From the NCBI GenBank assembly GCA_964396895.1, contig CAYNGJ010000014.1:1-64000 (forward strand): a stretch of 64,000 bases of DNA, in the 5' to 3' direction. This document shows positions 15,991 to 26,400 of the stretch, one piece after another. This stretch comes from UBA2334 sp964396895 (GTDB lineage: Bacteria; Pseudomonadota; Gammaproteobacteria; Burkholderiales; Burkholderiaceae_C). A program made the translations under genes and the position numbers. The number at the start of each line of letters is the position of its first letter. Position 1 is the first letter of the stretch. Under the pieces are notes generated by a model. That model had not been told where the DNA came from. It saw nothing but the letters and a program-made list of their open reading frames with translations, and made no database searches.

Positions 15991-16349
15991 TCAGTCAGCG
16001 TGTTGGGGTGGCCGCAGCAGTTCAGCGGGTCGGTGGGGTGGCCAATGTGGCGGCACAAACCCCGGCGGCCCTGCAGACGGCAGCCAGGCCAGGATATTCC
16101 CCCATGAGGGCACGCCTGCGGCTTGCGGGGCGGGCGGCTCGGCATGCCAGTGGCTGCTGGCACTGCCGGGGGCTTCACCGGGTTCCAGGTGCAGGCTTTG
16201 GTCGTGGTGGTGGTGGTGCTCCAGGGCCTCGACATGTTGCCACAGGTGTGCCAGGCGCTGGCCCTGTGCCTGTGCCGGCGATGGCAGCAGCCCGAGCAGG
16301 CTTTGCCCCCACAGCGCAAACACCAGCAGCCACATCAAGTTCGGGCGCA

Positions 16350-16353
<4 letters not shown>
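15991..16353 (-). CDS. Small secreted His-rich protein
   Basis: This is a 120-residue protein with a signal peptide (LMWLLVFALWGQSLLGLLPSP, cleavage after AQA near residue 29), a HHHHHD run near residue 46, and a Pro/Trp-rich tail (PPGFVPPHWPPHRP). I recognise no domain. The pentahistidine suggests metal binding in the periplasm. It overlaps the histidine kinase stop by four bases and precedes the HupE/UreJ-like gene, so the kinase, this protein and the transporter may share a transcript. Function unknown. Confidence 0.6.
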
Positions 16354-17680
<1,327 letters not shown>

Positions 17681-17684
<4 letters not shown>

Positions 17685-18403
17685 GCGGCCTCCACCGGCG
17701 CGGCCAGTACATAACCCTCGCCCCTGACGGTTTTGATGAGTGCGGCCTCTTTGCCGTCGTCGCGCAGCCGCTTGCGCAAGCGGCCCACCAACACATCCAC
17801 ACTGCGGTCAAACACGATGGGCTCGCGCCCATTGGTCAGCTCCAGCAACTGGTCGCGCGACAGCACCCGATGGGGGTGCTCCAGCAACACGCGCAGCAAC
17901 TTGAACTCCGCACCCGACAGTGGCACCACCACCCCATCCGGGGCAATGGCGTTGCGCGAAGCCACCTCCAGCGTCCAGCCCGCAAAGCGGAATGCCGACA
18001 CCTCCGTCGGCACCAAGTTGGGCGGCAAGGACTGGGCACGCCGCAATATGCTGCGGATGCGTGCCAGCAACTCTCGCGGGCTGAAGGGCTTGGGCAGGTA
18101 GTCGTCGGCCCCCATCTCCAGGCCCACGATGCGGTCGATCTCGGTGTCGCGGGCGGTCAACATCAGAATGGGCAAGTTGGAGCGGCTGCGCACGTCGCGG
18201 CACAGCACCAGCCCGTCTTCACCGGGCAGCATCAGGTCCAGCACCAGCAGATCCACACGGGATTGTTCCATCACGCGGCGCATGGCTTTGCCGTCTTCCG
18301 CCACCGACACCCGGTAACCCGCCTGCGACAGGTACTGGTCCAGCAGTCGGCGAATTTCACGGTCGTCATCGACAACCAGCAGGTGCTCGGGGGGAGTGGT
18401 CAC
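17681..18403 (-). CDS. OmpR-family response regulator
   Basis: Residues 5-120 are a receiver domain with the acidic pocket VVDDD, phospho-acceptor Asp56 (VLDLMLP), TARD and KPFSPREL. Residues about 140-240 are a winged-helix Trans_reg_C domain (LSGAEFKLLRVLLEHP, then SVDVLVGRLRKRL and VRGEGYVL). The frame is open to 18499, but homology starts just after the GTG at 18403, so that start is chosen. It is the first gene of the two-component pair and diverges from the secreted haem protein across about 210 bp, which could be its target promoter. Confidence 0.9.
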
Positions 18404-18616
18404 GGAGAAGTGGCTGAAGGCAATTGGTGGGTACAGAGCGTGGATTCTCGGGGCTATGGCGGCCCCATCACCCAGTGCCGAAAGACTTTCGGGTAACACA
18501 GTGTGTCAACCCCGCGCCTGACACAAACGCTCACCTTGGGCGTGGCTGCGGACATACGCCAGAGCGGGGTGCGGCCCAGCATCCACCCACCTCAACACAC
18601 ACCACTGGAGTGTTCC

Positions 18617-19078
18617 ATGAAAAAAACCACCGCCACCTTATTGATCGCCGCCCTGTTGCCCCTGGCCGCCCAGGCCCAGGACAACGCTGAAAAACTGGTG
18701 GCCAGCATGCGCAAAGCCGAGATGAGCTACAAAGAACTGATGGTCATCATGGGCAAGTCCATCGGCATGATGCAAGAAGGCGTGCTGACGCAAAACCGCG
18801 AACTGGTGGAGCAAGGGGCGCACATCATCTTCACCCACCCCGCGCCCAACCACGCACCGTGGGACATCATGAAACCCGAAAACAAAGCAGGCTTCAAACA
18901 AGCCCTGGTGACCTACGACGTGGTGCTGGACGAACACACCAGCGGCATTCTCAAAGGCAGCCGCGTCCGCGACTGGCAAGCAGCCGCCGGCTCGTTGTCA
19001 GACTTGCAAAATGCCTGCATCTCGTGCCACATGCAGTGGAAGAACAAAGCGGAAAAATGGCCAGCGGCTTTGCGCTGA
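18617..19078 (+). CDS. Secreted cytochrome c-like protein
   Basis: This is a 153-residue protein with a signal peptide (KKTTATLLIAALLPLAAQAQ, cleavage near residue 20) and one haem-attachment motif, CISCH, close to the C-terminus (about 134-138). That position resembles cytochrome c' and related helical mono-haem proteins. The body is helical and Met-rich (MVIMGKSIGMM). A GGAG ribosome site precedes ATG 18617. The frame is open from 18503, but the earlier part lacks a signal. It is transcribed away from the response regulator, so regulation by that system is plausible. Its redox partner is unknown. Confidence 0.75.
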   Translation: MKKTTATLLIAALLPLAAQAQDNAEKLVASMRKAEMSYKELMVIMGKSIGMMQEGVLTQNRELVEQGAHIIFTHPAPNHAPWDIMKPENKAGFKQALVTYDVVLDEHTSGILKGSRVRDWQAAAGSLSDLQNACISCHMQWKNKAEKWPAALR

Positions 19079-19100
19079 ACGCAGAGCACATGTCAAAATA

Positions 19101-19144
19101 AATAGCTGCAATCGATTTAAATTCAAGCGCCAAAAGGCCTTTTT
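19101..19144. repeat. AT-rich dispersed repeat copy
   Basis: The sequence AATAGCTGCAATCG, an AT spacer, then AAGCGCCAAAAGGCC matches the AATAGCT...AAGCG...GGCC pattern found elsewhere in the window. It lies just after the cytochrome-like gene. Confidence 0.5.
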
Positions 19145-19184
19145 AACGCCCAAAACAGCGGCGCAGCCGACACAGCGCCCAGCT

Positions 19185-19290
19185 TCACTTGGACACGCCT
19201 TGAGCCTTGGCGGCGGCCACGGCCTGGGCCAGTTCCTACCAGTCGTGGCTGAAGAGGATGATGGTGTTGGGCGAGGTCAAAACGGGCAAC
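19185..19290 (-). pseudogene. Possible gene-tail remnant with in-frame stop
   Basis: In one minus-strand frame the sequence reads VLTSPNTIILFSHDW, then a TAG at 19238-19236, then ELAQAVAAAKAQGVSK and a stop. The GC-rich third positions look like former coding sequence and the TAG could be a CAG-to-TAG nonsense change. I cannot assign a family. It may be the last part of a gene whose remainder was lost when this end of the ure cluster was rearranged. Confidence 0.25.
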
Positions 19291-19354
19291 GGATGGGCGC
19301 AATAATTGCTACCCATCCCGAGGCCTTGCGCCCTGCCCTTTTTGCCCACCACCC

Positions 19355-19975
19355 ATGCTCACCTGCTCCAAACTCATTCCCCAAGGCCAGGGCCTGGCCA
19401 CCGTGCTGCTCAAGCGCGCCACCACGGTCGAACTGGACTGGGACGTGCGCCAAAAAAGCCGCTTTGACGCCACCGACAGCCAGGGCCGCGCCCTGGGTGT
19501 GTTTTTGCCCCGTGGCACCCCTGTGCGCGGTGGCGACGTGCTGCTGGCCGAGGACGGCAGCTTCGTCCAAGTGCTGGCCGCGCCGCAGCCGGTGCTGCGC
19601 ATCACCCACTGCCAGGCGCACGGCACGCCTTTTGACCTGACCCGCGCCGCCTACCACCTGGGCAACCGCCATGTGCCCATCGAGCTGCAGCCCGCCCATT
19701 TGAAAATTGAACCCGACCATGTGTTGGCCGAGATGCTGACCCGCATGCACCTGATCGTGGCCGAGGTGAACGAACCGTTCGAACCCGAAAACGGCGCCTA
19801 CTCGGCCCATGGCGAACATGAGCACAACCACGCAGAACCCGCACCCACACCGGCACCGGCCAGTGCGGCACCCGCCGCCCGTGGCAAACCCATTGGCGTG
19901 GCCGTGGTGGGCGCCCCGGCTGCCGCTGCGCCCGTGCCGCATGTGCATGGCCCCGGCTGCGGCCACCACCACTGA
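19355..19975 (+). CDS. ureE: Urease accessory nickel chaperone UreE
   Basis: UreE delivers nickel to the urease assembly complex. The N-terminal domain is residues 1-75 (VELDWDVRQKSRFDATDSQGRALGV), and the C-terminal metal-binding domain contains HLGNRHVPIEL (about 101-111) and MLTRMHLIVAEV. The tail is long and His-containing (HGEHEHNHAEP, then an Ala/Pro linker, ending HVHGPGCGHHH), as in His-rich UreE variants. It is directly followed by ureF (2 bp) and ureG. No ureA, ureB, ureC or ureD lies in the window, so the enzyme it serves must be elsewhere or lost. Confidence 0.93.
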   Translation: MLTCSKLIPQGQGLATVLLKRATTVELDWDVRQKSRFDATDSQGRALGVFLPRGTPVRGGDVLLAEDGSFVQVLAAPQPVLRITHCQAHGTPFDLTRAAYHLGNRHVPIELQPAHLKIEPDHVLAEMLTRMHLIVAEVNEPFEPENGAYSAHGEHEHNHAEPAPTPAPASAAPAARGKPIGVAVVGAPAAAAPVPHVHGPGCGHHH

Positions 19976-19977
19976 GC

Positions 19978-20760
19978 ATGCAAGCCCCACAGGCACTGCC
20001 TGCCGTCAGCCTGTTGCAGCTGATGTGGCTGGCCTCGCCCGCGCTGCCGGTGGGGGGGTTTTCGTATTCAGAAGGGTTGGAGGCGGCGGTGGACAAAGGC
20101 CACATCGCCAACGAAGCCGATGCCAGCCAGTGGCTGACCGATCAGCTGTGGCTGAGCCAAGCCCGCTCTGACCTGCCCGTGGTGGCCCAGGCCATCACCG
20201 CTTGGCGCGCCCACGACCTGGGCCGCGTGGCCGCACTGAACGACTGGGTGCTGACCACCCGCGAAACCAGCGAGCTGCGCCAGCAAACCCAGCAAACCGG
20301 GCGCTCGCTGCTGGAGTGGCTGCGGCAACTGCCCACCCTGACCCACTCCGACACCGATGCGCACGCCACCCAAGCACCCGGTGCGCCAGCCCCTGCACCG
20401 TCAGCAGAGACGGAGGCCGAGCCCGCCCTGCCCGCCCACATCGCCTTTGCCCAGGCCTTGCCGCCCACTTGGCCGGTGGCGTTTGCGCTGGCCGCCGCGC
20501 AAACCGCCGCGCCCGTGCGCGAGTGCGTGCTGGCCTGCGCCTTTGGCTGGGCAGAGAACATGGCGCAGGCCGCCATCAAAGCCGTGCCGCTGGGCCAGAC
20601 CGGCGGCCAGCGCATATTGGCGCGCTTGTTGCTGGCCATTCCGGCGGCGGTGGACAGCGCCATTGCCCTGCCCGACGACCAGCGCCAGGCCTTCAGCCCC
20701 ATGCTGGCCATTCTGTCGGCGCAGCACGAAAGCCAGTATTCGCGCTTGTTCCGCTCCTGA
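19978..20760 (+). CDS. ureF: Urease accessory protein UreF
   Basis: UreF is the GTPase-activating-like partner of UreG in the UreDFG maturation complex. Family signatures are WLASPALPVGGFSYSEGLE (about 17-35), TTRETSELRQQT, and FGWAENMAQAAIKAVPLGQTG (about 188-208). It is somewhat long (260 residues) because of an Ala/Pro/Glu-rich insertion at about 120-150. It begins two bases after the ureE stop. The gap to ureG (66 bp) is filled with an AT-rich dispersed repeat. Confidence 0.93.
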   Translation: MQAPQALPAVSLLQLMWLASPALPVGGFSYSEGLEAAVDKGHIANEADASQWLTDQLWLSQARSDLPVVAQAITAWRAHDLGRVAALNDWVLTTRETSELRQQTQQTGRSLLEWLRQLPTLTHSDTDAHATQAPGAPAPAPSAETEAEPALPAHIAFAQALPPTWPVAFALAAAQTAAPVRECVLACAFGWAENMAQAAIKAVPLGQTGGQRILARLLLAIPAAVDSAIALPDDQRQAFSPMLAILSAQHESQYSRLFRS

Positions 20761-20782
20761 GCCAAGAGAATTTCAAGCCAAA

Positions 20783-20826
20783 TTGGCACACAACGCTTTA
20801 TTCATGTCATTGTCAGCTATTATTTT
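20783..20826. repeat. AT-rich dispersed repeat copy, inverted
   Basis: Read on the minus strand this is AATAGCTGACAATG, a spacer, then AAAGCGTTGTG, matching the AATAGCT...AAGCG pattern. It occupies the ureF-ureG gap right up to the ureG ATG and replaces a normal ribosome-binding site, since I see no AGGAG there. Confidence 0.5.
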
Positions 20827-21486
<660 letters not shown>

Positions 21487-21550
21487 GGGATGCAGGGGGC
21501 GTTGGCTGCGCGAGCAAGGTCGCACGTCACATGGTGGAAATTACGAGTCA

Positions 21551-21600
21551 AAACAGCCTTCATCGCTTTCAGGATAAGCGGTGGCAGCTATTCAACTTAA
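21551..21600. repeat. AT-rich dispersed repeat copy, inverted
   Basis: On the minus strand the sequence reads GAATAGCTGCCACCGCTTATCC and then AAAGCGATGAAGGC, matching the family pattern including the terminal AAGCGATGAGGC-like end. It lies between the ureG stop and the integron attC site in otherwise gene-free DNA (21487-21683). Confidence 0.5.
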
Positions 21601-21683
21601 AAAACAACGTTACTGCACTGAACGGGTGGGGTAGACGGCTGTTTTCGGCCATGAGCGTCCATCAGCCAAACGGATAAGCGACC

Positions 21684-21741
21684 ACTCAACGTTTGAATTC
21701 AGCGGCCGCCGGAGGCGGTCCGCTGGAATGATGGGTTGGGC
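21684..21741 (-). other. Integron attC recombination site
   Basis: On the minus strand the site begins GCCCAAC, continues CATCATTCCAGCGG, has a GC-rich loop, then CCGCTGAATTC, and ends GTTGAGT. The outer boxes fit the RYYYAAC and GTTRRRY consensus, the inner arms are complementary, and one arm has the single extra base (ATTCCAGC versus ATTCAGC) typical of attC. At 58 bp it is a normal short attC. It follows the VOC gene by 36 bp in the same orientation, exactly as in an integron cassette. Confidence 0.85.
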
Positions 21742-21777
21742 CGCTTTATAGCCAATGAATGGTATTTTTTGCCCACT

Positions 21778-22170
21778 TCATGCTCCCACCGGAGTGCACA
21801 ACTCAACCAGTACTCCATCTGGGCAGCGCACGTAGGAAACAACTTGACCCCACGGCTTGGCTACAGGCGCAGCTAGTTCCTTTGCACCTGCTGCTAGTGC
21901 TTTTTCGTGAGCAAGCGGAACGTTCCCGGTGACGAGTGCAATTTCGAACCCAAGCGGCTGCGCTGATGTGTTTGCCTGCACATGCCCTCCGGGGAAGTTC
22001 ATATCGCCAAGTTCATGCGATGCGAAGGACAACGTGGTTTCTCCGGTATTGAGTTCGCCGTATGTTCCGCTCTCGTGGAGGAACTTCTTTGATAGACCAA
22101 ATGCTTTCTCAAAGAATTCCAAAGAGCCTGCCACATCTGGCACGTAGACGATGGTGTACCCGAGTTTCAT
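21778..22170 (-). CDS. VOC/glyoxalase-family protein, integron cassette gene
   Basis: This is a single-domain vicinal-oxygen-chelate protein of 130 residues. It opens KLGYTIVYVPDV (beta-alpha-beta start), has GSLEFFEKAFGL, and ends in YVRCPDGVLVELCTP, with a Glu metal ligand in the last motif. VOC cassettes of this type are common in integrons and include glyoxalase-like and fosfomycin/bleomycin-resistance-like proteins; the substrate here cannot be told. An AGGAG ribosome site lies before the ATG. It is framed by attI (GTTGGGC) upstream and attC downstream and is the only intact cassette. Base composition is lower in GC than its neighbours, fitting transfer. Confidence 0.85.
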   Translation of the reverse strand: MKLGYTIVYVPDVAGSLEFFEKAFGLSKKFLHESGTYGELNTGETTLSFASHELGDMNFPGGHVQANTSAQPLGFEIALVTGNVPLAHEKALAAGAKELAAPVAKPWGQVVSYVRCPDGVLVELCTPVGA

Positions 22171-22197
22171 ACGATTCTCCTTGGCGACGTCTCAACG

Positions 22198-22309
22198 GCC
22201 CAACGTAATGTATCCCGCAAAACCTGCGGGATAAAACGGACGGTGCGGGATATTCTGGTCACGGTTTCCTTCTGAAAGTGGCTTGTCGCCTGGGTTTGGG
22301 GTCGATGCA
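22198..22309 (-). other. Integron attI-like region
   Basis: Between the truncated integrase and the VOC gene the minus strand runs through a region resembling class 1 attI, ending at the crossover box GTTGGGC (22204-22198), which fits GTTRRRY. The first cassette joins here. A small inverted repeat (TCCCGCAAAACCTGCGGGA region, 22213-22231) lies inside and is not part of standard attI1. Confidence 0.7.
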
Positions 22310-22325
22310 CTGTTCAAAAACACAG
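22310..22325. promoter_or_regulatory. LexA (SOS) box upstream of intI
   Basis: The sequence is CTGT, eight bases, ACAG: a perfect CTGT-N8-ACAG LexA site ending 13 bp before the integrase ATG. The segment CATGGTTTGTTTAT plus this box closely resembles the intI1 promoter region of class 1 integrons, where LexA represses the integrase. Confidence 0.8.
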
Positions 22326-22338
22326 GTATAAACAAACC

Positions 22339-22518
22339 ATGAAACCCGGCACGCCTGTTTTGCGCTCCACACGGCTTTTGGACCAGTTGCGGGAGCGGAT
22401 TCGTTGCCTTCACTATAGCCTCAACACCGAGAAGGCCTACCTGCATTGGGTGCGGTTTTTCATCCGAAGGCATGGCCGCAACGGAAAAATTCGGCACTCC
22501 AGCCCCTTGGATTCATAG
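22339..22518 (+). pseudogene. intI: Truncated class-1-like integron integrase
   Basis: The first 50 residues match the N-terminal SAM-like domain of IntI1: LLDQLRERIRCLHYSLNTE followed by KAYLHWVRFFIRRHGRN. Class 1 IntI1 has nearly the same words at the same place. After residue 50 the sequence becomes unrelated and stops at 59, so the catalytic tyrosine-recombinase domain (about 280 further residues) is gone and the gene is dead. Orientation is opposite to the cassette, as expected. Divergence from IntI1 suggests a chromosomal betaproteobacterial relative rather than the clinical copy. Confidence 0.85.
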
Positions 22519-22615
22519 GCCTGTGTCGACTGATTGGCGGCTTTGGGTGTGGAAGCTCAATGGCTTTTCAGGGTCGAGAGCCAACCACCAGGTCAGATAT
22601 CGTCCTGCAATCGCT

Positions 22616-23023
22616 TCACCCCACCTCGTGCCAATTCACCCACAACAACCCCGGCACCCGCGCAAATTCGCGCACATTGCGGGTCACCAGCGTGGCCTGG
22701 TGGCGCAGGGCGGTGGCGGCAATCAGGGTGTCTTGGGGGCCAATGGGCGCGCCTGCCGCCTCCAGTTCAGCACGCAGGCGGGCGGCGATGGCAGCGCACT
22801 CGCTGTCAAAAGGCAGCATTTGCATGGGGCGCAGCAGTTGCACCAATGCCGCTAAGCGCGGCGCTGAGGCCTCGGGTGGCAGGCGCTGCAAGCCGTAGCG
22901 CAACTCATACTCCACGATGGCGGGCACGCCCAGCTCGGCGGGGCGCAGCGCCTGAAGCTGGGGTACTACCGCCGGGTCTCCCCTGAAGTAGTAACTGATG
23001 GTGTTGCTGTCCAGCACCAGCAT
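22616..23023 (-). CDS. vapC: VapC-type PIN-domain toxin
   Basis: This is a 135-residue PIN-domain ribonuclease. Acidic residues of the active site are visible in MLVLDSNTISYY (Asp5), IVEYELRYG (Glu) and IGPQDTLIAATAL (Asp), ending VTRNVREFARVPGL. VapC toxins cleave tRNA or rRNA when not bound by their antitoxin. ATG 23023 is chosen because homology starts there and the antitoxin gene ends 2 bp upstream; the frame is open further back. It lies inside the direct-repeat-bounded island, as toxin-antitoxin pairs often do. Confidence 0.87.
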   Translation of the reverse strand: MLVLDSNTISYYFRGDPAVVPQLQALRPAELGVPAIVEYELRYGLQRLPPEASAPRLAALVQLLRPMQMLPFDSECAAIAARLRAELEAAGAPIGPQDTLIAATALRHQATLVTRNVREFARVPGLLWVNWHEVG

Positions 23024-23025
23024 GC

Positions 23026-23259
23026 TCAAAAACCCAGCCTGGGTACATCGGCGGTGGTGGCTTTTGCACCATCGGCATTGCGCAGGGGAAAGTCGGCAAA
23101 GCGTCCGGCCAGGGCCAAGCAGTCTTGCGGCCATTCGTGTGCGGCATATTTGCGGATGATGTCGGCCACCCAGCGGCTTTTCGACAACCCGTGTGCCTTG
23201 GCGGCCTGCTCAACCAGTGCCTGTGTGGCATCGTCAAGATACAAAGTGATTTGCGACAT
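23026..23259 (-). CDS. vapB: Ribbon-helix-helix antitoxin (VapB-type)
   Basis: This is a 77-residue antitoxin. The N-terminal ribbon-helix-helix, QITLYLDDATQALVEQAAK then GLSKSRWVADIIRKY (about 3-40), binds DNA for autoregulation. The C-terminal Trp/Phe/Pro-rich part should wrap the VapC toxin. It is the first gene of the pair with a 2-bp gap to the toxin, the standard order. It reads away from the ureG remnant. Confidence 0.85.
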   Translation of the reverse strand: MSQITLYLDDATQALVEQAAKAHGLSKSRWVADIIRKYAAHEWPQDCLALAGRFADFPLRNADGAKATTADVPRLGF

Positions 23260-23336
23260 TCGAAAACTCCTTTGGGCCAGTGCTCAAAATACCAAACAAG
23301 TATATGTCCACCTATATTTTATTCAGCATGACATTT

Positions 23337-23497
23337 ACGTGGGTGACGACCTGGCCGTGATGGAGGCCGACACCATTCGCATGCGCACCACGGCCAAAGG
23401 CCTGAAGCCGTTTGTGATGCCCAACCTGAAGACCAACACCGGGCTGGCCGAGGTGGTGAAGTTCATTGAGGAGCGGGGGATGTTGGGGGCGGGGTGA
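23337..23497 (+). pseudogene. Orphan ureG 3' end
   Basis: This is a copy of the last 161 bases of ureG without the rest. It encodes DDLAVMEADTIRMRTTAKG and onwards to GMLGAG and the stop. Three residues differ from the intact ureG (A to D, T to P, A to K) against eight silent differences, so both copies seem to have evolved under protein-level selection before this one was decapitated. Its last 35 bases overlap the 3' end of the minus-strand GGDEF-EAL gene. Confidence 0.88.
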
Positions 23498-26400
23498 GAG
23501 GCTGGTTCAGCCATGTGGGATCGGGACGCCAGGTGGTCAGCCATGGTGGCACGGCATCAGCGGGCATGGGTTTGGCGATGACGTAGCCTTGGGCCCATTC
23601 GCATCCCAGGCGCAACAGCATTTCGCCATGTGCCAGGGTTTCCACCCCTTCAGCAATGACCCGACGCTGAAAGGCCTGGGCCAGGCCAATGATGCCCTGC
23701 AGGATGGACAGGTCATCCGGGTCAGCCAGCATGTCGCGCACGAAGCTCTGGTCAATTTTCAGCAGGCCCACGGGTAAGCGCTTCAGGTAGGTCAGCGAGG
23801 AATAGCCGGTGCCAAAGTCGTCCAGCGAGAACCCCACGCCCATTTCTCGGCAGGCCAGGATCACGCGGGACACTTCGGCAATGTCAGCCAGCGCACTGGT
23901 TTCCAGCACCTCAAGCTCCAGGTCACCGGCCAGCAGGGTGGGGTGCATGGCCATTTGCTGGCGCAGGCGGTCCACAAAATCGGGCTGAGCCAACTGAATT
24001 GCATCGATGTTGACGCTGACCGGTAGCGACACGCCAACCGCCCTCCAGCGCTCGATTTGGGACATGGCGGTGTTCAGCACCCACTCCCCCAGTTGGATCG
24101 CCAGGGGATGATCCGTCACCAGTGGCAGAAACGCCGCGGGTGACAGCAAACCACGCTCGGGGTGCTGCCAGCGGATCAAGGCCTCGGCGCCAATGACCAC
24201 GCCCGTGCGCATGTTCACCTTGGGCTGGTAGTGGAGAACGAACTCCCGTGCGTTGAGCGCTTGCTCCAGCCGCTCCAGTCCCTCATGGTGACCACGCACG
24301 CTGCGGTCACGCTCGGCATCAAAGAACTGGTAGCGGTTTTTGCCCATCTGCTTGGCCTGGTACATCGCCTGGTCGGCCTGGCGCAGCAACTGATCGGCCT
24401 CAATCGGCTCGGCCTGCGGGTAGAAGGTGACGCCCAGGCTGGCGGACACGCGCAGTGCCGTACCACCTTCGTCAACCACCTCCCCTGCGGCGTCGAGCAA
24501 CCGGGACAGCAGTGGAACAGACGCGTCGGCATTCGGCAGGTCAGGAAAAATCGCGACGAATTCATCCCCCCCCAGGCGGGCGAGTGTGTCGCCCTCGCGC
24601 AACGCACGCTTCATGTGAGCAGACAACGCGGCCAACAGGTGGTCACCTGCTTCGTGGCCATGGCGGTCGTTGATGGCCTTAAAGCTGTCCAGATCCAGGT
24701 AGGCCACCGCCAGGGTGGTTCGGCGACGCTGGGCTTGTGCCAGGGCCATTTGCAGGCGGTCGGCCAGCAGCACACGGTTGGGCAGCCCCGTCAGCAGGTC
24801 GAAATGGGCCATGTGCTCCAGCTGCTGCTGGTGCGCTTTGCGCTCGGTGATGTCATGACCGATGCCAAGCACGCCCACCAGGCGGCCATCGGGTGTGCGC
24901 ATGGGCACTTTGGTGGTTTCCAGCAGCACGCGGTGGCCGTCGCTGGCGTAGGTGATCCATTCCTCGTTGCGGGTGGCCTCGCCGGCCGCCATGGCGGCGC
25001 GGTCGTGCTCGCGGAAGGAGTCGGCCAACTCCTTGGGCACAAAGTCGTGGTCGGTTTTGCCCACGATCGCACGCTCAGCCGCACCGAAGTAACGTTCGAA
25101 CGCCGGGTTGCAAGACAGGTACGTGCCATGGGCGTCTTTCAGCCAGATCAGGTCGGGGATGGTGCAGACCAGCGTGTGCAGGTGGGCCCGTTCTGTTTCC
25201 AGCGCCCGCTGTGCCTGGCGTTGTTCGCTGATGTCAATGCCGACGCCCAGCAGGTAGGTTTGGTCGCCAATGGCGCTGAGCTGCCCAGTGAAGTGGTAGG
25301 GCAATGTCTGGCCCCCTTTGGTCTGGAACTCGGCCTCGACATCGGCCTGCCCCGCGGCGAACACCCGTCGTATGGTTTCTCTCACCCGCCGCTGGTCGTC
25401 GCCGGCAAAAAAGTCCGTGGCCGTCATGCATGACAACTCGGCATCGGTGTAGCCCACAATCTGGCTGAATGCGCGGTTCCAGCGCACGAGGCGGCCCGTG
25501 GCGTCGAACATGTAAAACACGCCAGGCAAGGCATTCAGGGTGTCTTCGGAAAACTGCTTTTCGTGGAGCAGGTTCAGTTCAGCCTGCTTGCGCTCGCTGA
25601 TGTCCTCCACCATGGCCACCACGTAGTCGAGGCTGCCGTCCGGCTTGCGCACGTGGCTGACCGCCAGTCGCGAGTACACCACACGGCCATCCTTGTGGAT
25701 GAAGCGTTTGTCCATGGCATAGCTGCCAATCTCGCCCGCCACCATGCGGTTGAACTGGACCAGGTCGGGCGCCAAATCGTCCGGGTGGGTCAGTTCTGCC
25801 CAGGTCAGTCGGGTCAGCTCGTCGCGCGTGTAGCCCAGCGTGGCACAAAGGGCATCGTTGACCTCGATCCACCCCTTCTCCAAGCTGGTGATGGCCAGCC
25901 CGACGATCGACTGGTCAAAGTAGGCATGAAACCGCTGCAAGCTGGCCCGCTCCTGGGCAAGGCGCGCAGCCTGGGCGGCCTGCAAGGCATCTTTGTCGAC
26001 CAGTTGCTGCTCGTGGTTGCGAAACAGCATGCACAGCAGCATGGTGGCGAGCGGGTAGCACAGCAAAAGCACCCACCACGCCTGTGCAATGAAGGGGTCA
26101 CCGGCACGGTTGGGAATTTGGGTGAACGCGGCTAGCTGCATCAGCTGCACCACCACCCCGAGCGCGAGGTAGTCCGTCAGCCGGGGGGGCCGGCTGCGCC
26201 GCAGCCACCATTGCCGCGCCAGCACCCCCAGCAAACCAGACATCACCACCACCACGATACCGACTGGCGCACCTATGCCCCCCAACTGGTAGCGGTAAAT
26301 GGCCGCCATGCCCACCGCAATGGCTGCAGTTGCCCCACCACCCACAACACCGGCCACAGCCAGCACAATGGAACGCCCGTCAAAAAACACGCCCGGCGCA

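Noticed and set aside
23054..23497. 147-codon plus-strand protein ending in UreG-like sequence
   Set aside because: Its first two thirds are antisense to the vapBC genes; only the last 50 codons are real former ureG, so it is treated as a remnant and not a fusion gene.
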